Below are positions 20,114 through 28,902 of a stretch of 64,000 nt of DNA, one piece after another (within the stretch, counting starts at the first letter, position 1; every line of letters begins with the position of its first letter). The translations under genes and the position numbers were made by a program. Source of the stretch: Bacteroidales bacterium (GTDB lineage: Bacteria; Bacteroidota; Bacteroidia; Bacteroidales; UBA1715); assembly GCA_017552705.1 (NCBI GenBank), contig JAFZOY010000045.1:1-64000 (forward strand), in the 5' to 3' direction. The notes under the pieces were generated by a model, which did not search any database, was not told where the DNA came from, and saw only the letters and a program-made list of their open reading frames with translations.

Positions 20114-20989
20114 CTATTTTAACGACAATTCTTTTGTATAAATATTCTCTTTCGTCACCCATTTGTCAATTGCAAACAACGAACAATTGATGACGAGCAA
20201 AATGATGAATCCCACTAAACCAGCGGAACCGCCAAGCAAATCGTTAAAATTGTCGAGATACATAAGCGACAATCCCGCGCCGGCGTTCAGTGTGCCGTGG
20301 AATATTGCGGCAGTAATCACCGACTTTGATTTTATGCGAATGTACTGAATGATGGGCGTAAGCATTGCGCACCAAATTATCATCATTACCAGGCCGATAA
20401 ACGGATGTTGAGCGTAATTGTGTCCCATTGCAATAAGCGGAGCGTGCCAAATGCCCCAGAAAGCTCCGATAATCAACGATGTTTTCAAGAATTTCACACC
20501 TTCGAACTGTTTCAGCAACCAACCACGCCATGCGATTTCCTCGCCGAAGGCAAACAAAGCATTTATCGTAATTCCAGCCGACAAACCAGAAACGATTGTT
20601 ATGGCAAGTAATTTATATGCGTCAATGTCGGGGATGGATTGCGACATTTGTGCCAATGCGTTCTGCAAAATCGGTGTTTCTGTTGAAAACCTCATCGGCG
20701 GAAACAATGCCGACGCGAACATTGCAGCCACGTTGAACACCACTGGCAACAACCACGCCACCACGAACCATCGGTTCAATTTGAACGAAACGCCCAATCC
20801 TTTCAAAATCGGTTCTTTGTGGATTGCCTGAACAATCACCACCGAAATTAGCGGGAAAAACATATAGCTTGTCATAAACACGAATCCCGCCGTTGTTTGC
20901 AAGTCACCGTTTAACAGATAAAACAACCCCGCTGCCGTCCACGAAAGCAGGATTACTAATAATGCGAATAGAATTGTTTGTTTCTTCAT
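20114..20989 (-). CDS. CPBP-family intramembrane glutamic protease
   Basis: Integral membrane protein of 291 residues with about eight hydrophobic segments. The CPBP motifs are all present: EEIAWRGW at residues 150-157 (E150, E151, R155), FWGIWHAPL near 178-186 with His182, and a third histidine in AAIFHGTLNA. Family members cleave prenylated or other membrane proteins, and some act in bacteriocin self-protection. Here it lies between an acid phosphatase and a GH43 enzyme on one transcript, so its substrate is unclear. Confidence 0.85.
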   Translation of the reverse strand: MKKQTILFALLVILLSWTAAGLFYLLNGDLQTTAGFVFMTSYMFFPLISVVIVQAIHKEPILKGLGVSFKLNRWFVVAWLLPVVFNVAAMFASALFPPMRFSTETPILQNALAQMSQSIPDIDAYKLLAITIVSGLSAGITINALFAFGEEIAWRGWLLKQFEGVKFLKTSLIIGAFWGIWHAPLIAMGHNYAQHPFIGLVMMIIWCAMLTPIIQYIRIKSKSVITAAIFHGTLNAGAGLSLMYLDNFNDLLGGSAGLVGFIILLVINCSLFAIDKWVTKENIYTKELSLK

Positions 20990-21004
20990 TGAGTAGAGTA
21001 TTTA

Positions 21005-21757
21005 TTATTTTGTTTTTCCTTTTTTCTTGTCTGATTGTTTTGTCAACACGGCAAATTCCTTTTTCGCTTTTTCCATTTGCTCCAAGAATTCGGGACTTGT
21101 GTGCATTTTCGCAACTGCCGCCGAGGCAGCAAGCCTTCCTGCGTCCACGTCGCTTTGCCAATGGGCGCCCACAATCACACGGCTTTCGCTAAACATAAAT
21201 CCACGTGCAAGCAAAGTGTCGGCATTGGCAGGATTGATTTCCATCAAAATTAAAGCTGCAGTCCAACCTCTGAGCGTATGTCCCGATGGATAGGAACCAT
21301 TGTGCGACAATGCTTCATCGTCCCATGTAGCGAGTGATGGCTCGTGGAATCGGGCATACGGACGCATACGCATATAATGTTTTTTGGGATATGTGCCAAT
21401 GAAATCGGCTGTTCTAAGTGATTTGGCAAGGAGTTTATAGATTTCGGGTGTCGTTTCTTTTGAAATTGTTATTCCAAATGGAACGCTGAATTCCTTGCAC
21501 ATATTGTCGGTTGTGCAGTCGGCGTCACGGATGGCGATTGCCGCACGTTCGGAGTTTTTTCGCATTTCCTTGCCCCAAAAATAACGCATTATGTCATGCG
21601 AAAATGCTTCGCTGAGCGTATCGGGAGGTGGCGGAAGGAATTTGAGCATATCGGGCATTTCTTCCCGAGTGAAATAGGCTTCCGATTCTTGTGCCGTAGC
21701 ATAAGAACCCAATATCGTGCAAAAACCGATGATAAAAATAAGTCGTAATTGTTTCAT
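21005..21757 (-). CDS. Class A non-specific acid phosphatase (PAP2 superfamily)
   Basis: Periplasmic phosphatase of 250 residues with a signal peptide (1-22, cleavage near YATAQ). The three-part vanadate-type active site is intact: KKHYMRMRP (residues 125-133), SYPSGHTLRGW (PSGH at 157-160) and SRVIVGAHWQSDVDAG. The spacing and the YPSGHT sequence match class A acid phosphatases such as PhoN/PhoC. The C-terminus is Lys-rich. It is the first gene of a minus-strand set with the CPBP protease and GH43. Confidence 0.9.
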   Translation of the reverse strand: MKQLRLIFIIGFCTILGSYATAQESEAYFTREEMPDMLKFLPPPPDTLSEAFSHDIMRYFWGKEMRKNSERAAIAIRDADCTTDNMCKEFSVPFGITISKETTPEIYKLLAKSLRTADFIGTYPKKHYMRMRPYARFHEPSLATWDDEALSHNGSYPSGHTLRGWTAALILMEINPANADTLLARGFMFSESRVIVGAHWQSDVDAGRLAASAAVAKMHTSPEFLEQMEKAKKEFAVLTKQSDKKKGKTK

Positions 21758-21806
21758 TGTTAATTTAATAAGTGATACATTACTATGATTTTCTACGTAA
21801 CCACCA

Positions 21807-21814
21807 CAAAGATA
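21807..21814 (-). promoter_or_regulatory. -7 element for the acid phosphatase operon
   Basis: TATCTTTG on the minus strand, about 50 bases before the phosphatase ATG. A TTTC lies about 22 bases further upstream, inside the last codons of hsdR. This operon can therefore be expressed separately from the defence island upstream. Confidence 0.5.
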
Positions 21815-21826
21815 GGAAGAAAAACT

Positions 21827-24800
21827 CTATTCTTGCGAAAGCTCTTCTGCGATTATTTCTGCTTGTTTTAAAACTGTTTCCGTGGCAAGTTGTTGCATAT
21901 CAGGTGGGTAACCGTATTTGCGTAACAGTCTTTTAACAGAGACTTTCATCTTAGCACGAACATTTTCCTTAATTGTCCAATCAATAGATGAATTTTTACG
22001 GATTGTTTCAGTCAACACAACTGCCAATTCCCGCAATTTGTCCTTGCCCATCAGTTCTATAGCACTCTCATTATCGGCCACGGCAGAATAGAATGCATAT
22101 TCGTAGGTTGTAAGTCCCATATTTTCAGCATCCTTGTCTTTTGCCACAATGGTTTTGCTGAGTTGGATAAGTTCGTCGATAACTTCGGCGGCAGTCAGAA
22201 CCTTGTTATGATAACGTGTAATGGAACTGTCGAGCATCTCCATCAGCGTGCGGCCTTCCACCACATTGAATTTGGAGCGAGCCTTGATTTCGCCTTCCAG
22301 CAACTTGCGCAACACTTCCAACGCTATATTCTTGTGTTCCATCCCTTTAAGTTCCATCAAAAATTCTTCTGACAGAATGGAAATATCAGGTTTCTTTATA
22401 CCTGCCGCATCGAACAAGTCGATTACTTTCTCCGAGACAAGGGCTTGGTCTATCACCTGACGGATGGTGGTTTCTATATCTTCGTTAGTATGGTCTATTC
22501 CTGTTTGGTCGAACTTGCACAGACGGGCTTTCACTGCTTGGAAAAACGCCACCTCATCCTTCACGTCCATTGCAGCATCGTTGGGAACAGCAATGGCGAA
22601 AGCCTTACCCAAGGCGGTTACTTCGTTTACAAAACGCTTCTTACCATCGTCCAAGCCCAAGATGAAATTCTCAGCTTTCAGAATCCACGAGAGTTTGCCC
22701 GAAGTGTCGGCGGTGAAATATTGCTTATATTCGAAGCCATAGAACATCTGTGCCACCACTTCCAGTTTTTCCTGCATCATGGCTACGGCTTGCTCCTGTT
22801 GCTGTGTCGGATCGCCTTTGCCACCCGAGTCGGAATAGAATGACAGGGCTTTCTTCAGATCCGAGGCAATACCAAGATAATCAACCACCAAACCACCTGG
22901 TTTGTCCTTATATACGCGATTCACGCGGGCGATGGCCTGCATGAGGTTATGTCCCTGCATAGGCTTGTCGATATAGAGTGTATGCAGGCATGGCACATCG
23001 AAGCCTGTCAGCCACATGTCGCGTACAATGACGAGTTTCAATTCATCGTCGGGATCTTTCATGCGTTCCGCCAACGCCCTGCGCTGCTCTTTGGTGGTGT
23101 GATGTTTAGAAATATTTGCGCCATCCGAGGCAGACGATGTCATCACAACTTTTATCGCACCTTTTGCCAAATCGTCGGAATGCCAATCTGGACGAAGTTT
23201 GATTATTTCATCATATAGTTCTGCGGCGATTCGACGGCTCATTGCGACAACCATCGCCTTGCCTTCAAACACCTTCTGACGTTCCTCAAAGTGTGTGACA
23301 ATATCTTTCGCAATGTTTTTCAAACGATTCGGACTGCCTATCAGCGCCTCCAATTGTGTCCATTTTGCTTTTGCCTTTTGGACATCGTTCATGTTGTCGG
23401 TTTCCAATTCCTTGTCGAGTTCTTCAACCAATTGGCGGCCTTCGTCGCTCAACTCCACCTTTGCCAGACGGCTTTCATAGTAGATGCGCACGGTGGCGCC
23501 GTCTTCCACAGCTTGGGCAATGTCGTAAACGTCAATGTAGTTGCCGAAAACGGCAGGCGTGTTCTTATCTTCTTTCTCGATGGGTGTTCCAGTGAAACCG
23601 AGATAGGTGGCATTCGGCAACGCATCGCGTAGGTATTTGGCGAAACCGTATTTGATTTCCGAACCAATAACCTCATCGGCTTCGTTCTTCACATCCACAT
23701 TCTTTGCCTTGAAACCGTATTGTGTGCGGTGTGCCTCGTCGGCCATCACGATGACATTGCTGCGGTCGGTGAGCGTGTCGTAAACATTGCCCTTCTCGGG
23801 TTGAAATTTTTGGATTGTGGTAAAAATCACACCGCCCGACTGCACCGACAAGAGTTTCTTCAAGTGCTCACGGTTTTCGGCTTGCACTGGTGTCTGCCTA
23901 AGCAGTTGCTTTGCGCCCGTGAAGGTGTCGAAAAGCTGGTCATCCAAATCGTTACGGTCGGTGATAATGACAACTGTCGGATTGTTAAGGCGTTGCACGA
24001 TTTTGCCCGTATAGAACACCATGGTCAGTGATTTACCACTACCTTGCGTGTGCCACACCACACCAGCGCGGTGGTCGCCTTCCGTCTGTTCCGCCACCGT
24101 TTTGAGTCCATAGTGCGCGGGCGATTCTGCGACCATGTTATTCGTGTTGATACCCGTGGCCCGAATAGTTGATTCCACCGCCTTGTTGACGGCATAGTAT
24201 TGATGGTAGGCGGCGATTTTCTTCACCGTCTTGATGGTGGTGAGGCCCGTTTTTAGGTCCTCCTGTTTCTGTTTCTCGAATACTGTGAACGACTGCACTA
24301 AATCGAGTAAAACATCCTTCCGCATCATACCGTTGACTAACACTTCCAACTCACTCACTAAATGCGAAGCGATGTTCTCGCCGTCCTCGCTCTTCCAAAC
24401 CGTAAATCGGCTGAAGCCCGCCGAAAGCGAGCCTGCACGCGCCTCCAGTCCGTCGGAAATGACCACCAAAGCGTTATAGGTGAACAGTGATGGAATCTGT
24501 TGTTTATAGGTCTCTATCTGACGGAAAGCACTTTGGATGGTAGCGTTCTCGTCGGCGGCGTTTTTCAATTCGAAGATAACCAACGGCAGACCGTTCACAA
24601 ACAACAGCACATCGGGGCGGCGGTTGTGACCGTTTTCGATGATTGTAAATTGATTGACAATGGTAAACTCATTGTTGTGAAAGTCGTTGAAGTCGATGAG
24701 CCACACCCTTTCGCCTCGCTCCACGCCGTCTTTTGTAATTGAAACAGGAATTCCTTCTGTCAGCATTCGATGAAACGTCTCATTGTTGGCAAGCATATCT

Positions 24801-25039
24801 GGCGAGTCCAGATGCATCACCGTTTTTATCGCCGCTTCCTGCACCAACCAAGGCAATGAAGGATTAATTCGCTTCACGGCATTCTCCAACTTATGGTACA
24901 GCAATACATCCTCAAAGCTCAATCGCATAGGATTCTCACAGTCAGGCGCAATGTCGGGGCCGTAGAGGTACTGATAGCCTTTGGCTTTAAGCTGCTCGAT
25001 GAGCATTTGTTCTATGTCGGATTCGTGGAGTGGGGGCAT
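21827..25039 (-). CDS. hsdR: Type I restriction endonuclease subunit R
   Basis: Motor and nuclease subunit of a type I restriction enzyme, 1070 residues. The N-terminal PD-(D/E)xK nuclease shows [11 protein letters not shown] (Asp143) and IFELK (Glu157, Lys159). The SF2 translocase has Walker A TQGSGKS at 331-337 and DEAH at 434-437, followed by the later helicase motifs and a helical C-terminus. All key residues are intact. It starts seven bases after the PIN gene stop and is the last gene of the ten-gene island, separated from hsdM and hsdS by seven genes. A short copy of its first 11 codons lies at 26824-26856, after the KTSC gene. Confidence 0.96.
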   Translation of the reverse strand: MPPLHESDIEQMLIEQLKAKGYQYLYGPDIAPDCENPMRLSFEDVLLYHKLENAVKRINPSLPWLVQEAAIKTVMHLDSPDMLANNETFHRMLTEGIPVSITKDGVERGERVWLIDFNDFHNNEFTIVNQFTIIENGHNRRPDVLLFVNGLPLVIFELKNAADENATIQSAFRQIETYKQQIPSLFTYNALVVISDGLEARAGSLSAGFSRFTVWKSEDGENIASHLVSELEVLVNGMMRKDVLLDLVQSFTVFEKQKQEDLKTGLTTIKTVKKIAAYHQYYAVNKAVESTIRATGINTNNMVAESPAHYGLKTVAEQTEGDHRAGVVWHTQGSGKSLTMVFYTGKIVQRLNNPTVVIITDRNDLDDQLFDTFTGAKQLLRQTPVQAENREHLKKLLSVQSGGVIFTTIQKFQPEKGNVYDTLTDRSNVIVMADEAHRTQYGFKAKNVDVKNEADEVIGSEIKYGFAKYLRDALPNATYLGFTGTPIEKEDKNTPAVFGNYIDVYDIAQAVEDGATVRIYYESRLAKVELSDEGRQLVEELDKELETDNMNDVQKAKAKWTQLEALIGSPNRLKNIAKDIVTHFEERQKVFEGKAMVVAMSRRIAAELYDEIIKLRPDWHSDDLAKGAIKVVMTSSASDGANISKHHTTKEQRRALAERMKDPDDELKLVIVRDMWLTGFDVPCLHTLYIDKPMQGHNLMQAIARVNRVYKDKPGGLVVDYLGIASDLKKALSFYSDSGGKGDPTQQQEQAVAMMQEKLEVVAQMFYGFEYKQYFTADTSGKLSWILKAENFILGLDDGKKRFVNEVTALGKAFAIAVPNDAAMDVKDEVAFFQAVKARLCKFDQTGIDHTNEDIETTIRQVIDQALVSEKVIDLFDAAGIKKPDISILSEEFLMELKGMEHKNIALEVLRKLLEGEIKARSKFNVVEGRTLMEMLDSSITRYHNKVLTAAEVIDELIQLSKTIVAKDKDAENMGLTTYEYAFYSAVADNESAIELMGKDKLRELAVVLTETIRKNSSIDWTIKENVRAKMKVSVKRLLRKYGYPPDMQQLATETVLKQAEIIAEELSQE

Positions 25040-25045
25040 AACAAC

Positions 25046-25552
25046 TTACAATTTAACAGAAGGAATATATTTCGTAATATCTACATTAGGTAACTTACTC
25101 CCTTTGGAGATTACATCGGTAATGAATTTTGAACAATCGGCAGATGAGAGTTTTTTTCTCTCATAAGCATAATACAAGAAATCGAGGGTTGTCAAGTAAG
25201 TTATACTTTCCTTTGCACAGTATGCTTTGATGTCCTTCAGATTACTGCTGCCAATCACATTGTTGGTAAACTTACAATAAGCCATGCAGGCGCTTTCACC
25301 TTTTCCGAACGTGTTCTTTAACATTGCATATTCTTTCAAAACTTCTCCTGTGGGATTGAACGTCTCCAATACTATATTCTTCAAGAAGTGGATCTGGTTG
25401 TCGAGCTGACCTTGAATAGTTCCTATTTCCTCGTAAACAGTACTAAGCACAACATGGTCGTATTCCGTCAATATTTTGGGCAACAGACTCAACATATTGG
25501 CTTTAGAGAAATGAATCAGCACATCAGCATCCAGCACTATCTTGACTTTCAT
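25046..25552 (-). CDS. PIN-domain protein (probable toxin nuclease)
   Basis: Protein of 168 residues with the PIN RNase layout: acidic residues in VLDADVLIHF (residues 6-15), VYEEIG, GKGESACMAYC and SSNLKD. PIN toxins cleave RNA using these carboxylates with Mg2+. Its start overlaps the ImmA/IrrE gene by 29 bases and hsdR follows after six bases. XRE, zinc-peptidase and PIN genes in this order resemble predicted toxin-antitoxin cassettes (COG2856 with PIN). Activity is inferred from family and context. Confidence 0.8.
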   Translation of the reverse strand: MKVKIVLDADVLIHFSKANMLSLLPKILTEYDHVVLSTVYEEIGTIQGQLDNQIHFLKNIVLETFNPTGEVLKEYAMLKNTFGKGESACMAYCKFTNNVIGSSNLKDIKAYCAKESITYLTTLDFLYYAYERKKLSSADCSKFITDVISKGSKLPNVDITKYIPSVKL

Positions 25553-26258
25553 ACCCTATTAGATTTAACAGTTCAAGATAATGTCCTTCGGAAATTTTCT
25601 CTTTTTCGAACAATTGTCTTGCCTTTGAGCCAAAATCGCCAATAATAAGGCGTTCACCGTCACCTTTCTTGTATAATCGGTCATCGTAGCCACGCAACGC
25701 CGCTTCTTTTATAATGCTAAGTTTCAAGAGCGATTCTGCACATTTGGGAGTTATTATTCGTAGCTCCTTTAGCCGCACCACCATGGTTTGATGTGAAATG
25801 CCATAAAGTTGTTCCAATCGGATAACGGTATCAATTCTGATTTGTTTATCTTTCAATTCTTCCGCAGGAATATTCATAAGCAGACCTTCTTTGGGCATCA
25901 GGAAGGCGGAAGCAAACATATTTGCAGAGCGTTCCGCAGGATCTGTAATTTGAAGTTGCCCGCAAAAATGAGGCTGCGGATTTTCGTCGAAATAAAGATG
26001 ATACAGCTCGTGGGCGATGGTAAAATGCTGCCTTCCCTTGGTAATACTACTATTGACAAGCATAAAGCGGTTTTTCCCGTCAGTGGAGCTCAAGGAGAGG
26101 CCAAAGAGATTGTCCGATAATGGACGATAAACCGTCATAATATTAAGCTGACGGAGAGCGGTCTTCATATTGACGGGTTCGCTGCTTGAAATCCGTAAAT
26201 ATTCACCACGCATTTTTGCGGCAAGGTTCTCGGCTGTTTCAAAATCAATCTTTTTCAT
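25524..26258 (-). CDS. ImmA/IrrE-family zinc metallopeptidase
   Basis: Metallopeptidase of 244 residues with the HExxH zinc site HELYH at 83-87 and the downstream ERSANMFASAFLMP segment typical of ImmA/IrrE (DUF955). Such enzymes cleave a partner XRE-type repressor and release its regulon. The gene overlaps the XRE gene by four bases (ATGA) and the PIN gene by 29 bases, so the three are translationally linked. The likely job is to cleave the adjacent XRE protein under stress or infection and derepress the cassette and hsdR. This is inference. Confidence 0.87.
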   Translation of the reverse strand: MKKIDFETAENLAAKMRGEYLRISSSEPVNMKTALRQLNIMTVYRPLSDNLFGLSLSSTDGKNRFMLVNSSITKGRQHFTIAHELYHLYFDENPQPHFCGQLQITDPAERSANMFASAFLMPKEGLLMNIPAEELKDKQIRIDTVIRLEQLYGISHQTMVVRLKELRIITPKCAESLLKLSIIKEAALRGYDDRLYKKGDGERLIIGDFGSKARQLFEKEKISEGHYLELLNLIGYESQDSAGC

Positions 26259-26590
26259 TCCGCAAGAAGTTTCCCCATTTTCAAATAATTCAAGACAAGA
26301 TTTTTGAACTCTGCTATTTCCTTCATATCATTGGTATTGATGTCGTCGGCACGGAAGGCACAAGTCAATATGTCATCGACGACATTTTTGTCTTCCTCGA
26401 ACAAAAGGCCAAGTTCGCAGCCGAATAATGCCACGGCTTTTTCAAGAACTTCAAGAGGCGCTTCGCGTTCTCCGCTCTCATAATTGGCGTATGCGGAACG
26501 GTTGATTCCCAAGAACTCCGAAACCTTCTCCTGCGTATAGCCATTGGCCGTACGCAAGGATTTTAAGTTTCTTCCAATAACAGTTTTCAT
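26255..26590 (-). CDS. XRE-family helix-turn-helix regulator
   Basis: Small DNA-binding protein of 111 residues. The HTH spans roughly residues 8-62, with GYTQEKVSEFLGINRSAYANYESG as the helix-turn-helix core (quoted in part as GYTQEKVSEFLG and NRSAYANYESG). The C-terminal ~50 residues probably dimerise or are the target of the ImmA-like protease. It has its own upstream region with a -7 element inside a 12-bp inverted repeat at 26636-26687, so autoregulation is likely. It probably also sets hsdR expression, since hsdR is the last gene of this transcript. Confidence 0.87.
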   Translation of the reverse strand: MKTVIGRNLKSLRTANGYTQEKVSEFLGINRSAYANYESGEREAPLEVLEKAVALFGCELGLLFEEDKNVVDDILTCAFRADDINTNDMKEIAEFKNLVLNYLKMGKLLAE

Positions 26591-26635
26591 AAAAGACTTT
26601 TGTTGTTTTATTATTACTTTAATGGAGATTGTTTA

Positions 26636-26687
26636 TCCGTGGCAAAAATACAAAAAATATTTTTAGACCGCATTGTTTTGCCACGGA
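26636..26687 (-). promoter_or_regulatory. Inverted repeat operator and promoter of the XRE cassette
   Basis: TCCGTGGCAAAA (26636-26647) and TTTTGCCACGGA (26676-26687) are perfect 12-bp inverted repeats separated by 28 bases. On the minus strand, a TATTTTTG -7 element (26643-26650) falls inside the promoter-proximal arm, about 50 bases before the XRE ATG. A repressor bound to both arms would block the promoter. The XRE protein is the obvious candidate. Confidence 0.6.
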
Positions 26688-26823
26688 TTTTGTATTTCCG
26701 CAATTATTTCCACTGCTGTCAACGACAGGGTGAAAGGAGGCATGTATCCTTGGTATTTTATTTATTTGTTTGTACGCCATATTCAATTCATTTTGCAAAT
26801 GATAGTCAATTTGTCATAAATGG

Positions 26824-26856
26824 TTGCTCGATGTCGGATTCGTGAAATTGTGGCAT
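26824..26856 (-). pseudogene. Relic of the hsdR start (11 codons)
   Basis: On the minus strand this reads MPQFHESDIEQ, against [11 protein letters not shown] at the start of the intact hsdR (25039). Nine of eleven residues are identical, with a 14-base exact DNA match across HESDI. The reading frame then runs into unrelated sequence and stops at 26806. It begins one base after the KTSC stop codon, a spacing expected of a once-intact hsdR following KTSC. The four codons before HESDI differ in DNA, so the copy may come from another hsdR allele. Confidence 0.7.
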
Positions 26857-26857
26857 A

Positions 26858-27079
26858 CTATTCTATTCTTTCGTATGGATAAACATTTTTATAATTCCTG
26901 TTTAGATAAGATCCTATTGATGGCGCATTATCTAATGCTTCATATTCCATAAATGGCACATTGTTGTACTTATAAAGTGAGCCATTTAAGAATCTCACAT
27001 AAACAATTTGGTTGTCTTCATCATATCCAAGTTCGGCCACATTGGATGAACTAACTTGATGCATCTCTGGGTATTCCAT
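26858..27079 (-). CDS. KTSC-domain protein
   Basis: Small protein of 73 residues made up of one KTSC domain: SSNVAELGYD, then VYVRFLNGSLYKYNNVPF and the ending APSIGSYLNRN. KTSC domains are small modules sometimes fused to nucleic-acid enzymes such as lysyl-tRNA synthetase or helicases. Biochemical function is unknown. It lies 13 bases after HerA and is followed by the relic hsdR start, so it probably belongs to the SIR2-HerA unit or to the original restriction operon. Confidence 0.82.
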   Translation of the reverse strand: MEYPEMHQVSSSNVAELGYDEDNQIVYVRFLNGSLYKYNNVPFMEYEALDNAPSIGSYLNRNYKNVYPYERIE

Positions 27080-27092
27080 ATTATTACTAATT

Positions 27093-28892
27093 TTATTGTT
27101 TGTTATTTATTTTTTGATTTCTCCAATTCTCAAGTAATTGTTTGTAAGTGTCTATTGTAATGTTTTTATCTTCACTCCATTTTTCGGAAACATTAGGATC
27201 AGAGCCTTTGGGTGCATCTGCCAATTTATAGAATTGAACTCGTGAGGGTATTTTAACTCCTTCACCAGATATAATCCCTTCGCCAGTTCTTAAACTTGGT
27301 AACAAATCCACCATTGTTTGCAATTCATCCTGAATGGCTCCTCGTATATAACTTCTATCTTTAGCATTATTCATACGTAAGGCTATTATTGTTCCACATT
27401 GACTCAGAACTGTTTCGTCTAATTCCGAAGGTCGTTGGGTAACTAATGCCAATCCAACCCCATATTTACGCCCCTCTTTTGCTATTGTTTGTACTGTTCT
27501 TGAAGAAATAGATTTCTCACCAGCCTTTAAATAATTATGCGCTTCCTCTAAAACAATCAACAAGGGTTGTTCTTTCCCTCCATTTGGTAAATCTTGCCCC
27601 CAAAATAGAGCATCATAAATGATTTTCAACAAAGTGCCCGATACAGAAATCATTATTTCATTAGGGATTCCTGAAAGATCAAGTATTGTTATCGGCTTGT
27701 CACTTCCCAACCATTCAAACAACAAATCACCCAAATCCTTTTGCACTTTTCCATTTAAATCCGGTGCATAATCTCCTGGGGCAAACAAAAAACTATAGGT
27801 TGAATCTTTCAGTTTTAACCTTATACTGTCCAAAAAACCAAGTATTCCTTTAGCTTGATTATTTAAGAACGGTGAGCCACCACCAGCAGCCGCAGGCTGA
27901 TAAATATTTGACAATAAGTTTTCAGCATTTCCATCTTGAACCTTATTGGTTTTTGTTTCTGGTTTACCTCTTTCTCTATATGTTTGTCTTTCGAAATCAT
28001 CTAATTCAAACCATAGTTGTTTAATGCTAAAAGGAATTGGAGTATCTTGAGTTATAAGTTCTTCTTCGATTTGTATATTATTTTCTTTGGCCGCTTTAAT
28101 TTTTGCTTCAACCAGTTTGGTTCTAAAATATTCGCTATTCTGATCTGTTAAGTTTCCAGAGAAAATGCTCATTAATTCATTAAACGGCAATGCCCAAAAC
28201 GGCACATTAAGTTCTTTCTCCCCTTTATCAATATCAGCGCGTATTTTATAAACGGTACTTTGAGATTTCAAAACGCTATTATATTCTCCATGAGGATCAA
28301 TCACCAATACCCTTGACCTCTTGAAACCCTTATCCGCAATTGCTTTTAATAAAACACCAACAGCATTGGATTTGCCACTTCCTGTTGAACCCAAAATTGC
28401 ACAATGTCTTGAAACTAACTTGTTTAAATCAATCTTTGCGTTCAAACTCTCCGATATACTGATATTGCCAATATCTATAGAATTAGTTTCATTATATCCG
28501 CCATAAATAATATTCAAATCATCAATGGTAACTAAATGGACCTTGTCTCCTGTGGTTGGAGACTGAAAAACACCCCTTTCAAATTTTCGTCCAATTTGCT
28601 CACCAATTAATGCAATAGTTAAGAATTGACGGTTATCCCATTTTGAAAAATCGAGATTCTCTTCTTCTATTTTTAGCCTTTCCGGAATTGCCGCCGCTCC
28701 AATCTGGGTGACAATTCCATACAGGTTTGCATATCCCAAAGGAACCTTCAAAAATGATCCAATTTGACCTATTCTATAAACAATTCCATTTATAACAGGC
28801 ATATTGGACTTAATTGTATTAAACAATTGAACAGAAATAGTATTACCACTAACGCTTATAATTTCCCCAACTTCAGTTTGTCTACTATCCAT
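27093..28892 (-). CDS. herA: HerA-type ATPase (DUF87)
   Basis: AAA+-like FtsK/HerA translocase of 599 residues. The N-terminal HAS-barrel-like beta region (1-100) is followed by Walker A GSTGSGKS at 168-175, VLVIDPHGEYNSV, and Walker B LLIVLEEAHNYL near 450. The sensor region VTQRPSELDETVLSQCGT completes the core. HerA forms hexamers and pairs with SIR2 proteins in an anti-phage system (SIR2-HerA, also called Nezha). The SIR2 gene lies ten bases upstream. The stretch is visibly more AT-rich than hsdR and hsdM, which suggests a separate origin. Confidence 0.9.
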   Translation of the reverse strand: MDSRQTEVGEIISVSGNTISVQLFNTIKSNMPVINGIVYRIGQIGSFLKVPLGYANLYGIVTQIGAAAIPERLKIEEENLDFSKWDNRQFLTIALIGEQIGRKFERGVFQSPTTGDKVHLVTIDDLNIIYGGYNETNSIDIGNISISESLNAKIDLNKLVSRHCAILGSTGSGKSNAVGVLLKAIADKGFKRSRVLVIDPHGEYNSVLKSQSTVYKIRADIDKGEKELNVPFWALPFNELMSIFSGNLTDQNSEYFRTKLVEAKIKAAKENNIQIEEELITQDTPIPFSIKQLWFELDDFERQTYRERGKPETKTNKVQDGNAENLLSNIYQPAAAGGGSPFLNNQAKGILGFLDSIRLKLKDSTYSFLFAPGDYAPDLNGKVQKDLGDLLFEWLGSDKPITILDLSGIPNEIMISVSGTLLKIIYDALFWGQDLPNGGKEQPLLIVLEEAHNYLKAGEKSISSRTVQTIAKEGRKYGVGLALVTQRPSELDETVLSQCGTIIALRMNNAKDRSYIRGAIQDELQTMVDLLPSLRTGEGIISGEGVKIPSRVQFYKLADAPKGSDPNVSEKWSEDKNITIDTYKQLLENWRNQKINNKQ

Positions 28893-28902
28893 GACTTAAC
28901 AT

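Noticed and set aside
20114..20989. CPBP protease as a phage abortive-infection gene
   Set aside because: The family was once called Abi, but the gene lies in a separate operon with a phosphatase and GH43, so there is no defence link.
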